A stretch of DNA of 21,860 nt. Source: Thermococcus sp. Lineage in GTDB: Archaea > Methanobacteriota_B > Thermococci > Thermococcales > Thermococcaceae. Below the pieces are notes generated by a model. That model searched no databases. It was given only the letters and a program-made list of their open reading frames with translations, and was not told where the DNA came from. Positions 15,022 through 21,860 of this stretch are shown piece after piece. The first letter of the stretch is position 1, and each line of letters opens with the position of its first letter. Location of the stretch: NCBI GenBank assembly GCA_027062125.1, contig JAMOTW010000171.1:1-21860 (forward strand). Direction: 5' to 3'. Made by a program: the position numbers and the translations under genes.

Positions 15022-15963
15022 ATGAGGAAGATGAGCTGGGAGGAGTTCGCGAGAAGCATGGGCGTCGAGCCCCAGATTCTGGAGAACAGGAAAGCGAGGC
15101 TCTTAAAGAAGTTCGTCATGGATCTGAAGTTCCCCACCCACTGTCAGGGCTGCCAGGGACTGGATTTGAGCAACCCGAATCCCGTTCACCACCCGAGCTA
15201 TGAGCTTACCCCCGCCTGCAACCACGACTGCATCTTCTGCTACTCGAACGTTGCGGTAAAGCTCGGGAAGGCCCCGAAGCCCGGCTACTACGGCTGGGAT
15301 GATCCATACGCGATAACCGTTTCGCAGTACGGCGAGCCGCTGATAAGCCCGCGCATAGTTGAAGTGAACAAGATGCTCCGCGAGAGGTTTCCAAAGGCGA
15401 GACTCGACCTCCAGACCAACGGCTCACTGCTGACGGAGGAGCTGTGGGAGAAGCTCGACTTCGACCTGGTTATGATAAGCCTCGACGCGGCGAGCAGGGA
15501 GAAGCATTTGATGATAACCAACGCGGACACCTTTGAAAACGTCGTAAACGCCCTTAGGATAGTCGGCTCGGACAAAAGCGTCCGCTCCGTCGTCAGAACC
15601 ATATTCATGCCCGGCATCAACGACGATGATATACCGAAGATAGCGGAGCTTGCCGCTTCCCTCGGAATAGACGAGATGATGCTCCAGCCGCTCACAATCC
15701 ATGAGCTGAACGTTGAACGCTTGAGAAAGGCCGGCCTCGACTTCGAGAGGGCTGAGAGCGTAAAGGAGTACCTGAAGGCGGCGATGGAGGCGAAGGAACA
15801 CATAGACGTTCGCATAAGCGGCTGTCAGCTGGCGGTCTACAGAACGATGGACCCGCTGACGCTCTTCAGCGCGAGGCGCGTCGCGAGGGACGTGGCGCCG
15901 GCGATGAAGAGGGGAAGGGAAGAATTGACTTTTCAGTATCCAAGGAAAAAGACTAAAACCTGA
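15022..15963 (+). CDS. Radical SAM protein of unknown reaction
   Basis: A 313-residue cytoplasmic enzyme. The radical SAM cluster motif is C-N-H-D-C-I-F-C with Cys 66, 70 and 73. LDLQTNGSLL (128-137) and VMISLDAA (150-157) are typical SAM-binding and barrel segments. Extra cysteines occur at 41 and 44 (C-Q-G-C-Q-G) before the motif and at 268 (SGCQ), and might hold a second iron-sulfur cluster. There is no recognisable SPASM domain and the C-terminus is basic (RKKTKT). ATG 15022 is the start: GGTGAGAG lies just ahead and a TATA box at 14983-14991. The frame extends upstream only across pyrK. General MoaA/NifB-like relatives make or modify cofactors, peptides or tRNA; I cannot tell which applies. 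Confidence 0.88.
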   Translation: MRKMSWEEFARSMGVEPQILENRKARLLKKFVMDLKFPTHCQGCQGLDLSNPNPVHHPSYELTPACNHDCIFCYSNVAVKLGKAPKPGYYGWDDPYAITVSQYGEPLISPRIVEVNKMLRERFPKARLDLQTNGSLLTEELWEKLDFDLVMISLDAASREKHLMITNADTFENVVNALRIVGSDKSVRSVVRTIFMPGINDDDIPKIAELAASLGIDEMMLQPLTIHELNVERLRKAGLDFERAESVKEYLKAAMEAKEHIDVRISGCQLAVYRTMDPLTLFSARRVARDVAPAMKRGREELTFQYPRKKTKT

Positions 15964-15977
15964 AACTCGTAGTAAAC

Positions 15978-16658
15978 ATGGTGAGGGCGTTGCTGGCCAA
16001 GGTTTTAGCAATCCTTCTCCTGCTGGTGTTTCCCTTCATAAACCTGACAATGACGATGTTCAGGTTAGCGGGTAAGTTCGCAGGAGCCACGCTCAAGAAG
16101 GCCCTACACATCGACGTCCCCGGGAACCAGAAGAAAACCCTCGAACGGCTGTTCACACCAATCTGGATTTTAGTAGGCCTCTACGGGGCGTGGAAGGTTC
16201 AATGGAACTATTTAGCGATGCTCTTTGCTTTCCTTGCCTTCAGAAGCGGTGCGAACGTGGCAAGAACCCTCGTTTACAGCATCCACGACGGCAAAATTAT
16301 AGAACGGTACACGAGCGATAGCTGGGTCTTCGGAATACTGGGAAAAGCCGTTAAGATAAGCCTGCTTCTCGAAAGTACATTCCTCGTAGCCTTTGCGCTG
16401 GCGTACAAGGCACTCTCCCTGACGACTACCTCAACAGGAACATCGACGACACTGTTTGTGATGACCCTCTGGTTGGCAGGCCTTGTTTTCGGGGCATTCT
16501 TCGGCTGGTTCATAACGAGGAACAATGATGGCGTTCTCCTTGAAGATGAGATAACCGTAGTCCTGCTCTTCGCCGGAAAGAAAGGGAAAGAAAAGACAGA
16601 GGAAACAATTGGGTCGGTTCTCAAAACTGCAAGGGGCTTCGAGAGGTACAGGAGGTAG
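15978..16658 (+). CDS. Five-helix membrane protein, unknown function
   Basis: A 226-residue integral membrane protein starting MVRALLAKVLAILLLLVFPF. Hydrophobic segments lie at about 8-30, 60-75, 78-95, 125-150 and 162-185. Between the first two is a basic stretch (GKFAGATLKKALHIDVPGNQKKTLERL), and the C-terminal tail from about 200 is basic and polar (KKGKEKTEET...FERYRR), so both are probably cytoplasmic. It starts 14 bases after the radical SAM stop. No GGTG site is evident; ACTAAAACC about 23-27 bases upstream could be a TATA-like element for a leaderless transcript. No family recognised. Confidence 0.8.
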   Translation: MVRALLAKVLAILLLLVFPFINLTMTMFRLAGKFAGATLKKALHIDVPGNQKKTLERLFTPIWILVGLYGAWKVQWNYLAMLFAFLAFRSGANVARTLVYSIHDGKIIERYTSDSWVFGILGKAVKISLLLESTFLVAFALAYKALSLTTTSTGTSTTLFVMTLWLAGLVFGAFFGWFITRNNDGVLLEDEITVVLLFAGKKGKEKTEETIGSVLKTARGFERYRR

Positions 16659-16660
16659 CC

Positions 16661-16668
16661 TTATAAAA
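16661..16668 (+). promoter_or_regulatory. TATA box giving a leaderless PP-loop transcript
   Basis: TTATAAAA is a near-consensus archaeal TATA box. It is centred about 25 bases ahead of ATG 16689, exactly where transcription should begin, so the message is probably leaderless. The upstream ATG at 16668 overlaps this box and cannot be the start. Confidence 0.65.
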
Positions 16669-16688
16669 TGCCCCTCCCTCCTTTTTCC

Positions 16689-17513
16689 ATGCTCAAGTGC
16701 TCACTCTGCATTCACGACGAGAGGACTGCGAAGATAGACGTGGTCGACGGAAAACCTCTCTGCAGGGAGTGCCAGGTCTACTTGAAGCACCCCATTGATA
16801 GGAATGCGATCAGACGGGAACTCGAGGAGTTGATGGAGAAGGTCGACAGGGCCATCATTGCATACTCCGGTGGAAAGGACAGCGTGGTTGCCCTCTACCT
16901 TGCAAAGGAGGTCTATGGGGTTAAAGAGCTCGAGGCAGTGATGGTGGACCACGGGCTCATGGCCGAGGAGGCCATAGAGAACGCCCGGAGGATAGCGGAG
17001 CACCTCGGGGTCCCCTTCAGGGTTCTGCGCTACGACTACTCCGACATCTTCAGGGAAGCACTCCTCAAGGCCCAGAGTCCCTGCAGGGCCTGCTCCAGGA
17101 GGACGATGGAGAAGCTCAGGAAGTACGCGCTCAAAAACGGCTACAAGTACATCATCACCGGGCACGAGCTCCCCTTCGGCCACCACCCCTACAGGGTTAT
17201 GAAGGGCGGGGTGATCCAGGTCAGGTTGCTCTCCCTGATGCCGGAGCGCGAGAGGCTGGAGATACTCAAGGGACTCCCCTTCGAGTTCCCGGAGTTGCCG
17301 GGATACACCACCAACTGCCTGGTTCTGGGTCCGGCCCTCGAGAGGTACTGGGAGGTTAACGGCCACAGCTTCGAACACCGCAGGATAGCCGCCCTCGTCC
17401 GCTACGGCCTCATGGACAGGGAGAAGGCAGAGAGGGAGGTCGCCAGGCCGGAGGTTCCCGAGGAGCAGAAAAAGATAGTTTTTGAGAGGCTCGGCCTGGA
17501 AAGCCTTCCGTGA
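16689..17513 (+). CDS. PP-loop ATPase, TtuA/TtcA-like tRNA thiolation family
   Basis: A 274-residue cytoplasmic protein of the N-type ATP pyrophosphatase superfamily. The N-terminus has a zinc-finger pattern, Cys 4-x2-Cys 7 and Cys 25-x2-Cys 28. The PP-loop SGGKDS is at 60-65. Cys 132-x2-Cys 135 and Cys 210 occupy the places of the three catalytic or cluster cysteines known in TtcA, TtuA and Ncs6, which adenylate a tRNA base and replace oxygen with sulfur. The second, C-terminal zinc finger of TtuA/Ncs6 is absent, so this is a shorter relative whose tRNA target or other substrate is unknown. The start at ATG 16689 is set by the TATA box at 16661-16668. The stop shares GTGA with the possible start of the following truncated permease. 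Confidence 0.88.
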   Translation: MLKCSLCIHDERTAKIDVVDGKPLCRECQVYLKHPIDRNAIRRELEELMEKVDRAIIAYSGGKDSVVALYLAKEVYGVKELEAVMVDHGLMAEEAIENARRIAEHLGVPFRVLRYDYSDIFREALLKAQSPCRACSRRTMEKLRKYALKNGYKYIITGHELPFGHHPYRVMKGGVIQVRLLSLMPERERLEILKGLPFEFPELPGYTTNCLVLGPALERYWEVNGHSFEHRRIAALVRYGLMDREKAEREVARPEVPEEQKKIVFERLGLESLP

Positions 17514-18076
17514 GCCGGATCATGAGCGCCCTCTCAGGCGTCGCGGGGGCCATAACCGACGGTGTGACGAAGCTCTCGGCCATACTGCCCCTCGTTCCCG
17601 TCATGGTGATGGTGATACCCGTGACGGGCAGGGTCACCTACGGGGGCCACCTCGAGGTTCCCTTCTGGATCTTCGTGCTCCTCCTGGGACTGTTCCTCTT
17701 CGGGAAGATAGCGCGGAACGTGAGGGCACTGGTCGAGAGCGAGCTGAGCAAGGAGTACATCGAGTCGGCGGTGAGCCTCGGCGGGAGCAGGTGGTGGATA
17801 CTCCGGCACCACATAGCGAGGGCAGTCCTGCCGTACAGCATATACCAGTTCTCAATCGTGATGCCCAAGGTGGTCGCCATAGTGTCCCTCTTAGGCTTCT
17901 TCGAGGCCATACCCGGCTTCAACTGGGGAACCCTACTCGGCAGTATGATAACGGAGAACCAGCTCTTCAGCATGGCCTGGTGGATAGTGCTCCCCATCGG
18001 GGCGGGGCTGGCCCTCTTTGCGATGGCCTTCGTCCTGATAAACCTCAGCATGGAGGAGGAGTTCTCAGTCAGGTGA
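17510..18076 (+). CDS. N-terminally truncated ABC permease (DppC-like remnant)
   Basis: This 188-residue reading frame covers only the C-terminal two thirds of a permease core. About four helices remain (near 22-40, 50-66, 110-132, 155-178) with an intact EAA loop, EYIESAVSLGGSRWW (82-96). The first helix, extracellular domain, GTDxxGRDLW motif and second core helix are missing. The blocks EYIESA, ILRH, RAVLPY and IPGFNWG (134-140) are shared with the convergent DppC-like protein at 18065-19249, so they are paralogues. No ribosome site of note precedes GTG 17510, which overlaps the PP-loop stop; ATG 17522 is an alternative. The reading frame is clean, so it may still be expressed, but a decaying gene fragment is more likely. 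The 3' ends of the two genes overlap by 12 bases. Confidence 0.65.
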   Translation: MSRIMSALSGVAGAITDGVTKLSAILPLVPVMVMVIPVTGRVTYGGHLEVPFWIFVLLLGLFLFGKIARNVRALVESELSKEYIESAVSLGGSRWWILRHHIARAVLPYSIYQFSIVMPKVVAIVSLLGFFEAIPGFNWGTLLGSMITENQLFSMAWWIVLPIGAGLALFAMAFVLINLSMEEEFSVR

Positions 18077-19249
18077 ACTGGATACGAACGTCAGCCCAAC
18101 GCTCAGGAATACTATGGCGAGGGACGGCGAGAGCGGCCACCACCAGAGGGTGTAGATGGCGTTCTGGGTGAAGGCCTCCGCCACGAAGGAGCCCCAGTTG
18201 ACACCCGGGATTATCTGGAAGAGTCCGAGCACTGAAATCACCGCTATCATCTGGGCGAAGAGCAGGGTGGAGTAGGAGACCGTGTAGGGAAGGACCGCCC
18301 TCATTATGTGGCGGAGGATTATTCCCAGGTCGCTCGCCCCGAGAACCCTCGCCGACTCTATGTACTCCTGAACCTTCTCATGCATGACGATGCCCTTGAC
18401 CGCGCTCGCGAACTTTCCAACCAGGAGCATGGCGAGAATAACCGCGAGCTCGACCGTTCCCATCTCGAGCTTCCCATGGGTTCCCCTCGATGAGAGGACG
18501 AAGATCACCACTATGGCCAGCGGGAGGTAGGGGATTGAGTTCAGAGCCTCCAGGACGACCGAGACGGCGTCGCCGAACTTCGTCTCGTAATAGCCGGAGG
18601 AAACCCCGAGGAAAATGCCGAAGAGAACCACGAAAAGCGTCGTGAGGAAAGCCAGAATCAGCGTGTTCACCGTCGAGCCCACGAAGCCGACCCAGAGGTC
18701 CCTGCCCCTGTAGTCCGTCCCGAGGGGGCCGTAGGTGTAGCCAACGAGGATAGCCTCAACGCCCGGGGGGTGAACCTGAACCGTGTAGTTCCCCTTGAGA
18801 GGCTCCCTGTTACCGTCCATGAAGAGGGCCTGCGTGGGAGTTATGAAGGCAAAGTCCTCCCCCCTCAGGCCGAGCTCCTCGATGGCGAAGCGCTTAGCCT
18901 GGATGGCCAGCTCCGTGTTGGAGTTAACGCTCGTCGTCCCGTTTATCTCCGCGTTGAGCCTTACTATCCTGCCGTCGGGCCGGAATATCGTTATGGAGAC
19001 CTCCCCAGCGCCTCTGAGTATCAGGTTGGAGGGGGCCCTCCCGGTCACCACGTATTCCGTTCCCCCACTAAACCGGACGGTCTTGGAAGAGTCGCCCAGC
19101 CAGGTTGGCTTGGCGCCCCTGGGGTAGTCGACCCAGAAGAGGTAGTTGTCCCAGTTCTCGAGCTTGACCCTGTCCAGTGTGGCGTAGGACAGGGCCGTGA
19201 AAACGAAGAAGAGGGCCAGCATCAGCGCGCCCACTCTCCTGCGGTTCAT
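18065..19249 (-). CDS. Orphan ABC transporter permease, DppC type
   Basis: A 394-residue permease starting MNRRRVGALMLALFFVF. One helix (7-24) is followed by an extracellular region (27-175) with a beta-rich pattern and an F-R-P-D-G turn at 89-93, a shorter version of the insertion in the DppC-like protein at 7508-8968. The core starts at GTDYRGRDLW (177-186) and has the EAA loop EYIESARVLGASDLG and IPGVNWG. The C-terminus ends abruptly as VGLTFVSSSPD, lacking the usual last stretch (compare GLTFVLIGTALDKILNPRL in the other C subunit). ATG 19249 overlaps the dppB-like stop as ATGA. No binding protein or ATPase gene is adjacent, so it must use subunits encoded elsewhere or be inactive. Confidence 0.9.
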   Translation of the reverse strand: MNRRRVGALMLALFFVFTALSYATLDRVKLENWDNYLFWVDYPRGAKPTWLGDSSKTVRFSGGTEYVVTGRAPSNLILRGAGEVSITIFRPDGRIVRLNAEINGTTSVNSNTELAIQAKRFAIEELGLRGEDFAFITPTQALFMDGNREPLKGNYTVQVHPPGVEAILVGYTYGPLGTDYRGRDLWVGFVGSTVNTLILAFLTTLFVVLFGIFLGVSSGYYETKFGDAVSVVLEALNSIPYLPLAIVVIFVLSSRGTHGKLEMGTVELAVILAMLLVGKFASAVKGIVMHEKVQEYIESARVLGASDLGIILRHIMRAVLPYTVSYSTLLFAQMIAVISVLGLFQIIPGVNWGSFVAEAFTQNAIYTLWWWPLSPSLAIVFLSVGLTFVSSSPD

Positions 19250-20304
19250 GGCGACCCCCTCGGCTCCAGCCTTATCGAGAGAACTTCAACGACCATCGAA
19301 ACGATGAAGTTGAGGAGAACCAGGACCGTAACGACGAAAGCGAAGGTCATGGGGTAGAAGAAGATGCTGTCGGGTGTTATGATGAGTGTTGAGGCAAGGA
19401 GCGTCCCGAGGCCGTTGAGCCTGAAGAGGTAGTCAACGACGAGGACGAGCGTCTGAATCTCTATGAAGTTCTGGAGCCATACGTGCATCACCGGCACTAT
19501 GGATGCCCTGACCACGTGCCTCTTGACCCTTCCCTCAGGCAGGCCCATCGCCCTCTTCGCCTCAACGTAGGGCTGCTGGAACTCCTCACGCATGACGACG
19601 GTTATCCCCTCAGCAAGGCCCCACGAAGCAACGAGGAGAACCGAGAGGACTGGGAAGATGAAGTAGGCCAGCATGGAAGTACCGGAACCTTTTATGCCCG
19701 TCGCGAGGTCGGAGGGGATGGAGGAGTAGATTATGAGCAGGAAGAAGAGAACCACGAAGAACCACACGGGGATTCCGTTGAAGACCCTCGCGGTGACCTG
19801 GAGAAAGTCATAGAAGGGCTCGCTCCTCACGGCCTTAAAGGCCATCAGAAGGGCCAGAAGGACGACGGAAGAGTCCGCCAGAACCAGAAAGAGCAGGGTG
19901 CGGTATATGTGGCTCCAATCGGGTTTGGTGATCCCGTAGAGGTAGCTCCAGCGGCCGTGCCCACTGGAGAAACTGGCAATGTCCCCGAGAACCGCGCCCA
20001 TGTACTCGAGACCCACCCTCAGGGCGGACTTCCCCAGCTCCGGATGGTTCCTGGGGGCTATGTACTTGACGTAGTACTCTATTGGATCCATGCCGAGCTT
20101 TTCGGCCGCTTTAACGACCTTCCCGGCGTTTGGATTGAACTGAAAGAAGCCGACGGCCTCCCCATAGGCCCTCTTTTCCATGACCCCCTTTATGGCGTAG
20201 CCGAGGACAATGGCAACGAGCAGGACGACGATGGCGTACCTAGCCAGTATTCTGAGGAGGGACAAAGTCCCACGCTCCCGCGGCAGGTTATGACTATGTA
20301 CCAT
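19246..20304 (-). CDS. Orphan ABC transporter permease, DppB type
   Basis: A 352-residue permease. After a first helix (16-38) comes an extracellular stretch (about 40-135), then core helices and an EAA-type loop (YVEAKRAMGLPEGRVKRHVV). Family members form a channel with a DppC-type partner, here encoded directly downstream with an ATGA overlap. ATG 20304 is preferred because TTTATAAG at 20329-20322 is a TATA box about 22 bases upstream, implying a nearly leaderless message; the frame is also open to TTG 20319. It differs strongly from the DppB-like protein at 8980-10035, so the pair is not a recent copy. No ATPase or receptor gene lies beside it. Confidence 0.9.
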   Translation of the reverse strand: MVHSHNLPRERGTLSLLRILARYAIVVLLVAIVLGYAIKGVMEKRAYGEAVGFFQFNPNAGKVVKAAEKLGMDPIEYYVKYIAPRNHPELGKSALRVGLEYMGAVLGDIASFSSGHGRWSYLYGITKPDWSHIYRTLLFLVLADSSVVLLALLMAFKAVRSEPFYDFLQVTARVFNGIPVWFFVVLFFLLIIYSSIPSDLATGIKGSGTSMLAYFIFPVLSVLLVASWGLAEGITVVMREEFQQPYVEAKRAMGLPEGRVKRHVVRASIVPVMHVWLQNFIEIQTLVLVVDYLFRLNGLGTLLASTLIITPDSIFFYPMTFAFVVTVLVLLNFIVSMVVEVLSIRLEPRGSP

Positions 20305-20321
20305 AATAATTTCGGACAACG

Positions 20322-20329
20322 CTTATAAA
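20322..20329 (-). promoter_or_regulatory. TATA box for the orphan permease pair
   Basis: Minus-strand TTTATAAG, close to the archaeal consensus and centred about 22 bases before ATG 20304. It argues for a leaderless or nearly leaderless message and for that start rather than TTG 20319. Confidence 0.5.
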
Positions 20330-20379
20330 GTTTTGCCCGGGAGTAAAAGTGAAGAGATACCCGAGAGAAGTAAAGGCCA

Positions 20380-21603
20380 TCAGGAAAGGCTTTGCTTGAG
20401 GGCATCGATGGCCAGTTCCAAAACTTCCTCGGGCTTGGCTCTGAAGCCCCCTCCCCTCGCGAGGACCTCGCTGCCGCCTCCACCCCCGCCGGTCTTCGAG
20501 AGAACCTCCCTCAGGAGATCGTTCATGGAAAGGCCTTCAACGCCCTTGTTCTTGGCGAAGATGACGTAGTTCTCGCCGACGATTAACGCTACCGTGTTCG
20601 GGTTCTTGTCCACCAGGTGCACCACGAAGGCCTGCGCATCCTTCAGCGGTGCCTCCTCAAGGTGTGCGACCACCCGGATTCCACCGATTTCCAGGGCTTC
20701 GTTGAGAAGGGCCCTCGCCTTCCAACCCCAGAGCTCCCTCCTGAGGGAGTCCTTCTCCCCCTCGAGCCTCTCCACCTCGCCCTTGAGCTCCCCAACGCGC
20801 TCGAAGAGGGGCCTGTTCTTGTTGGGCATCTCGTCAAGGCTCTTCCAGTAGTCGTCGAGGAGCTCATCGAGGTACTTCAGCGCCCGGTTGCCGCAGGCGA
20901 ACTCTATGCGCCAGAGCTTCCGGCTCTTGCGATAGAAGTTGACGACCTTTATGATGCCCACCTCGCCAGTACTCCTCACGTGGGTTCCGCCGCAGGGTAT
21001 GACATCAACCCCCGGAATCGAGACTATTCTTATCGGGGGCTTGACTTTATCGGAGAGCTCCTTCCGCAGTTTGTTCCTCAGCTCCTCGGGGAGCTCTTCG
21101 TAGACCTCCACCTGAACCGGGAGGTTCCTCCAAACCACCTCGTTGGCCCTCCTCTCGACATCCAGGATCATGTCCCAGTCCAGCTCGCCGGGATAGTCGA
21201 TCTCTATCTTGTTGTATCCCTCGAATATCTGGAAGCCGGTCGTGTTGGCGTCGTAGAGGTCCTTGAAGACAGCAGAGAGTATGTGCTGTCCAGTATGCTG
21301 GCGCATGTTCTCGTAGCGCCACTCGGCGTCGACGATCATCCTGACGGGTTCTCCGGGCTCGGGGAGGCGGCCCTCGAGCTTCCCCTCGTGCCACACCTCG
21401 TCCTTGCCGTGAACTTTCTCCACGAAGATTCTGAAGCCCTCTCCGGCTATTATCCCCCTGTCGGAGGGCTGGCCTCCACCCTCCGGATAGAATATCGTCC
21501 TGTCGAGGAGGATTCTAACGCTTTTGCCGCTTTTCTCAACGGCCAGAACCGTGCCCCCCGCCTCCCAGAGGTAGGCGTTCCTGTAGAACAGCTTTTCCGT
21601 CAT
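20380..21603 (-). CDS. alaX: Alanyl-tRNA editing protein AlaX, long form
   Basis: A stand-alone protein that hydrolyses Ser-tRNA(Ala) (and sometimes Gly-tRNA(Ala)) made in error by alanyl-tRNA synthetase. The 407 residues include the AlaRS-editing-like N-terminal region with FYPEGGGQPSDRG (38-50), the zinc-binding motifs HTGQH (103-107) and CGGTH (204-208), a short coiled coil (about 265-295) and a DHHA1-type C-terminal domain with a run of six glycines (372-377). This composition is that of AlaX-L, known in Pyrococcus. GGTGGTGG abuts ATG 21603, and an AT-rich box CTTTTATT at 21641-21634 provides a promoter. It stands between the orphan permeases and the ATP synthase gene and shows no special link to either. 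Confidence 0.95.
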   Translation of the reverse strand: MTEKLFYRNAYLWEAGGTVLAVEKSGKSVRILLDRTIFYPEGGGQPSDRGIIAGEGFRIFVEKVHGKDEVWHEGKLEGRLPEPGEPVRMIVDAEWRYENMRQHTGQHILSAVFKDLYDANTTGFQIFEGYNKIEIDYPGELDWDMILDVERRANEVVWRNLPVQVEVYEELPEELRNKLRKELSDKVKPPIRIVSIPGVDVIPCGGTHVRSTGEVGIIKVVNFYRKSRKLWRIEFACGNRALKYLDELLDDYWKSLDEMPNKNRPLFERVGELKGEVERLEGEKDSLRRELWGWKARALLNEALEIGGIRVVAHLEEAPLKDAQAFVVHLVDKNPNTVALIVGENYVIFAKNKGVEGLSMNDLLREVLSKTGGGGGGSEVLARGGGFRAKPEEVLELAIDALKQSLS

Positions 21604-21633
21604 GCCACCACCGGAGGGAAAAGGGGAACTGAG

Positions 21634-21641
21634 AATAAAAG
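21634..21641 (-). promoter_or_regulatory. TATA box for alaX and T-rich end of atpD
   Basis: CTTTTATT on the minus strand lies between the atpD stop (21652-21650) and alaX ATG 21603, about 35 bases before it. It may act as the alaX promoter; the same T-rich segment may help terminate the ATP synthase operon. Confidence 0.4.
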
Positions 21642-21649
21642 GGTTGCCG

Positions 21650-21860
21650 TCAGGAGCCCTCTGCCTGGGCTCTGGCCTCGATCAAAGCCTTGACCCTCTT
21701 CAGCCTGAAGAAGTTCTCGCGCTCCATCTCGTCGAGGCGCTGTTTGATGAACTTAACCGTCGCCTCCATGCGCGGGATTATGATGTACTCGAGGGCATTG
21801 ACGCGCCTCTTGGTGACCTCTATTTCCTTGGCGAGTCTCTTGAGGGTCTCCTCCACCTCG
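21650..21860 (-). CDS. atpD: A-type ATP synthase subunit D, C-terminal part (5' end outside window)
   Basis: About 70 codons reach the right edge without a start, so the N-terminus is missing. The readable part contains LKRLAKEIEVTKRRVNALEY, then IIIPRMEATVKFIKQRLDEMERENFFRLKRVKALIE, the highly conserved C-terminal helix of the V/A-type ATPase D subunit. This subunit is the coiled-coil central stalk that couples catalysis in the A3B3 head to membrane-ring rotation. The gene normally ends an archaeal atp operon (…A, B, D), and here the stop is followed by a T-rich gap. The GTG at 21856 lies inside the gene and is not the start. Confidence 0.95.
   Translation of the reverse strand, partial: EVEETLKRLAKEIEVTKRRVNALEYIIIPRMEATVKFIKQRLDEMERENFFRLKRVKALIEARAQAEGS

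Noticed and set aside
20617..21693. 358-codon plus-strand open frame opposite alaX
   Set aside because: Antisense of AlaX, whose zinc motifs and DHHA1 domain are unambiguous.

Overview
The window looks like chromosomal DNA of a hyperthermophilic archaeon of the Thermococcales, most likely Thermococcus. The indications are a partial A-type ATP synthase subunit D, a DHHA1-bearing AlaX editing protein, a substrate-binding protein with a Thr/Ser/Pro-rich linker and C-terminal membrane anchor, GGTG-type ribosome binding sites, archaeal TATA boxes about 25 nt ahead of several starts, and tightly packed genes with ATGA or longer overlaps. I see no rRNA, tRNA, CRISPR array or insertion sequence.

Positions 1-5500: on the minus strand are a secreted beta-rich protein cut by the window edge, a small three-helix membrane protein and a UPF0216 (DUF61) protein. 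The last is divergent from glnA (glutamine synthetase, plus strand), and their shared intergenic region carries two inverted repeats. Convergent with glnA is a minus-strand set: a two-helix membrane protein, nadE (NH3-dependent NAD synthetase) and an EamA-type permease, with overlapping or abutting genes.

Positions 5520-12704: a complete peptide/oligosaccharide-type ABC importer on the minus strand. It comprises a large membrane-anchored binding protein, two permeases (B, C) and two ATPases (D, F). The binding-protein gene is separated from the permease-ATPase operon by a T-rich tract, a hairpin followed by TTTT, and a new TATA box. The 358-base region upstream of the binding-protein gene, shared with divergent pyrC, is rich in inverted repeats placed around its predicted promoter.

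Positions 13063-17513 (plus strand): pyrC and pyrK (pyrimidine synthesis, overlapping by 23 bases), a radical SAM protein with extra cysteines, a five-helix membrane protein, and a TtuA/TtcA-like PP-loop protein that appears to be translated from a leaderless transcript.

Positions 17510-20304: an odd permease locus. An orphan B-C permease pair on the minus strand, with no binding protein or ATPase beside it, meets tail-to-tail a 188-residue N-terminally truncated permease on the plus strand. The truncated copy is clearly a paralogue of the orphan C subunit. This is the least ordinary part of the window. Positions 20380-21860 hold alaX (long form) and the C-terminal end of atpD.

The central themes are import by a Dpp-type transporter, nitrogen and nucleotide metabolism (glnA, nadE, pyrC, pyrK), and tRNA-related functions (AlaX, PP-loop). 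No obviously new defence or mobile system is present.
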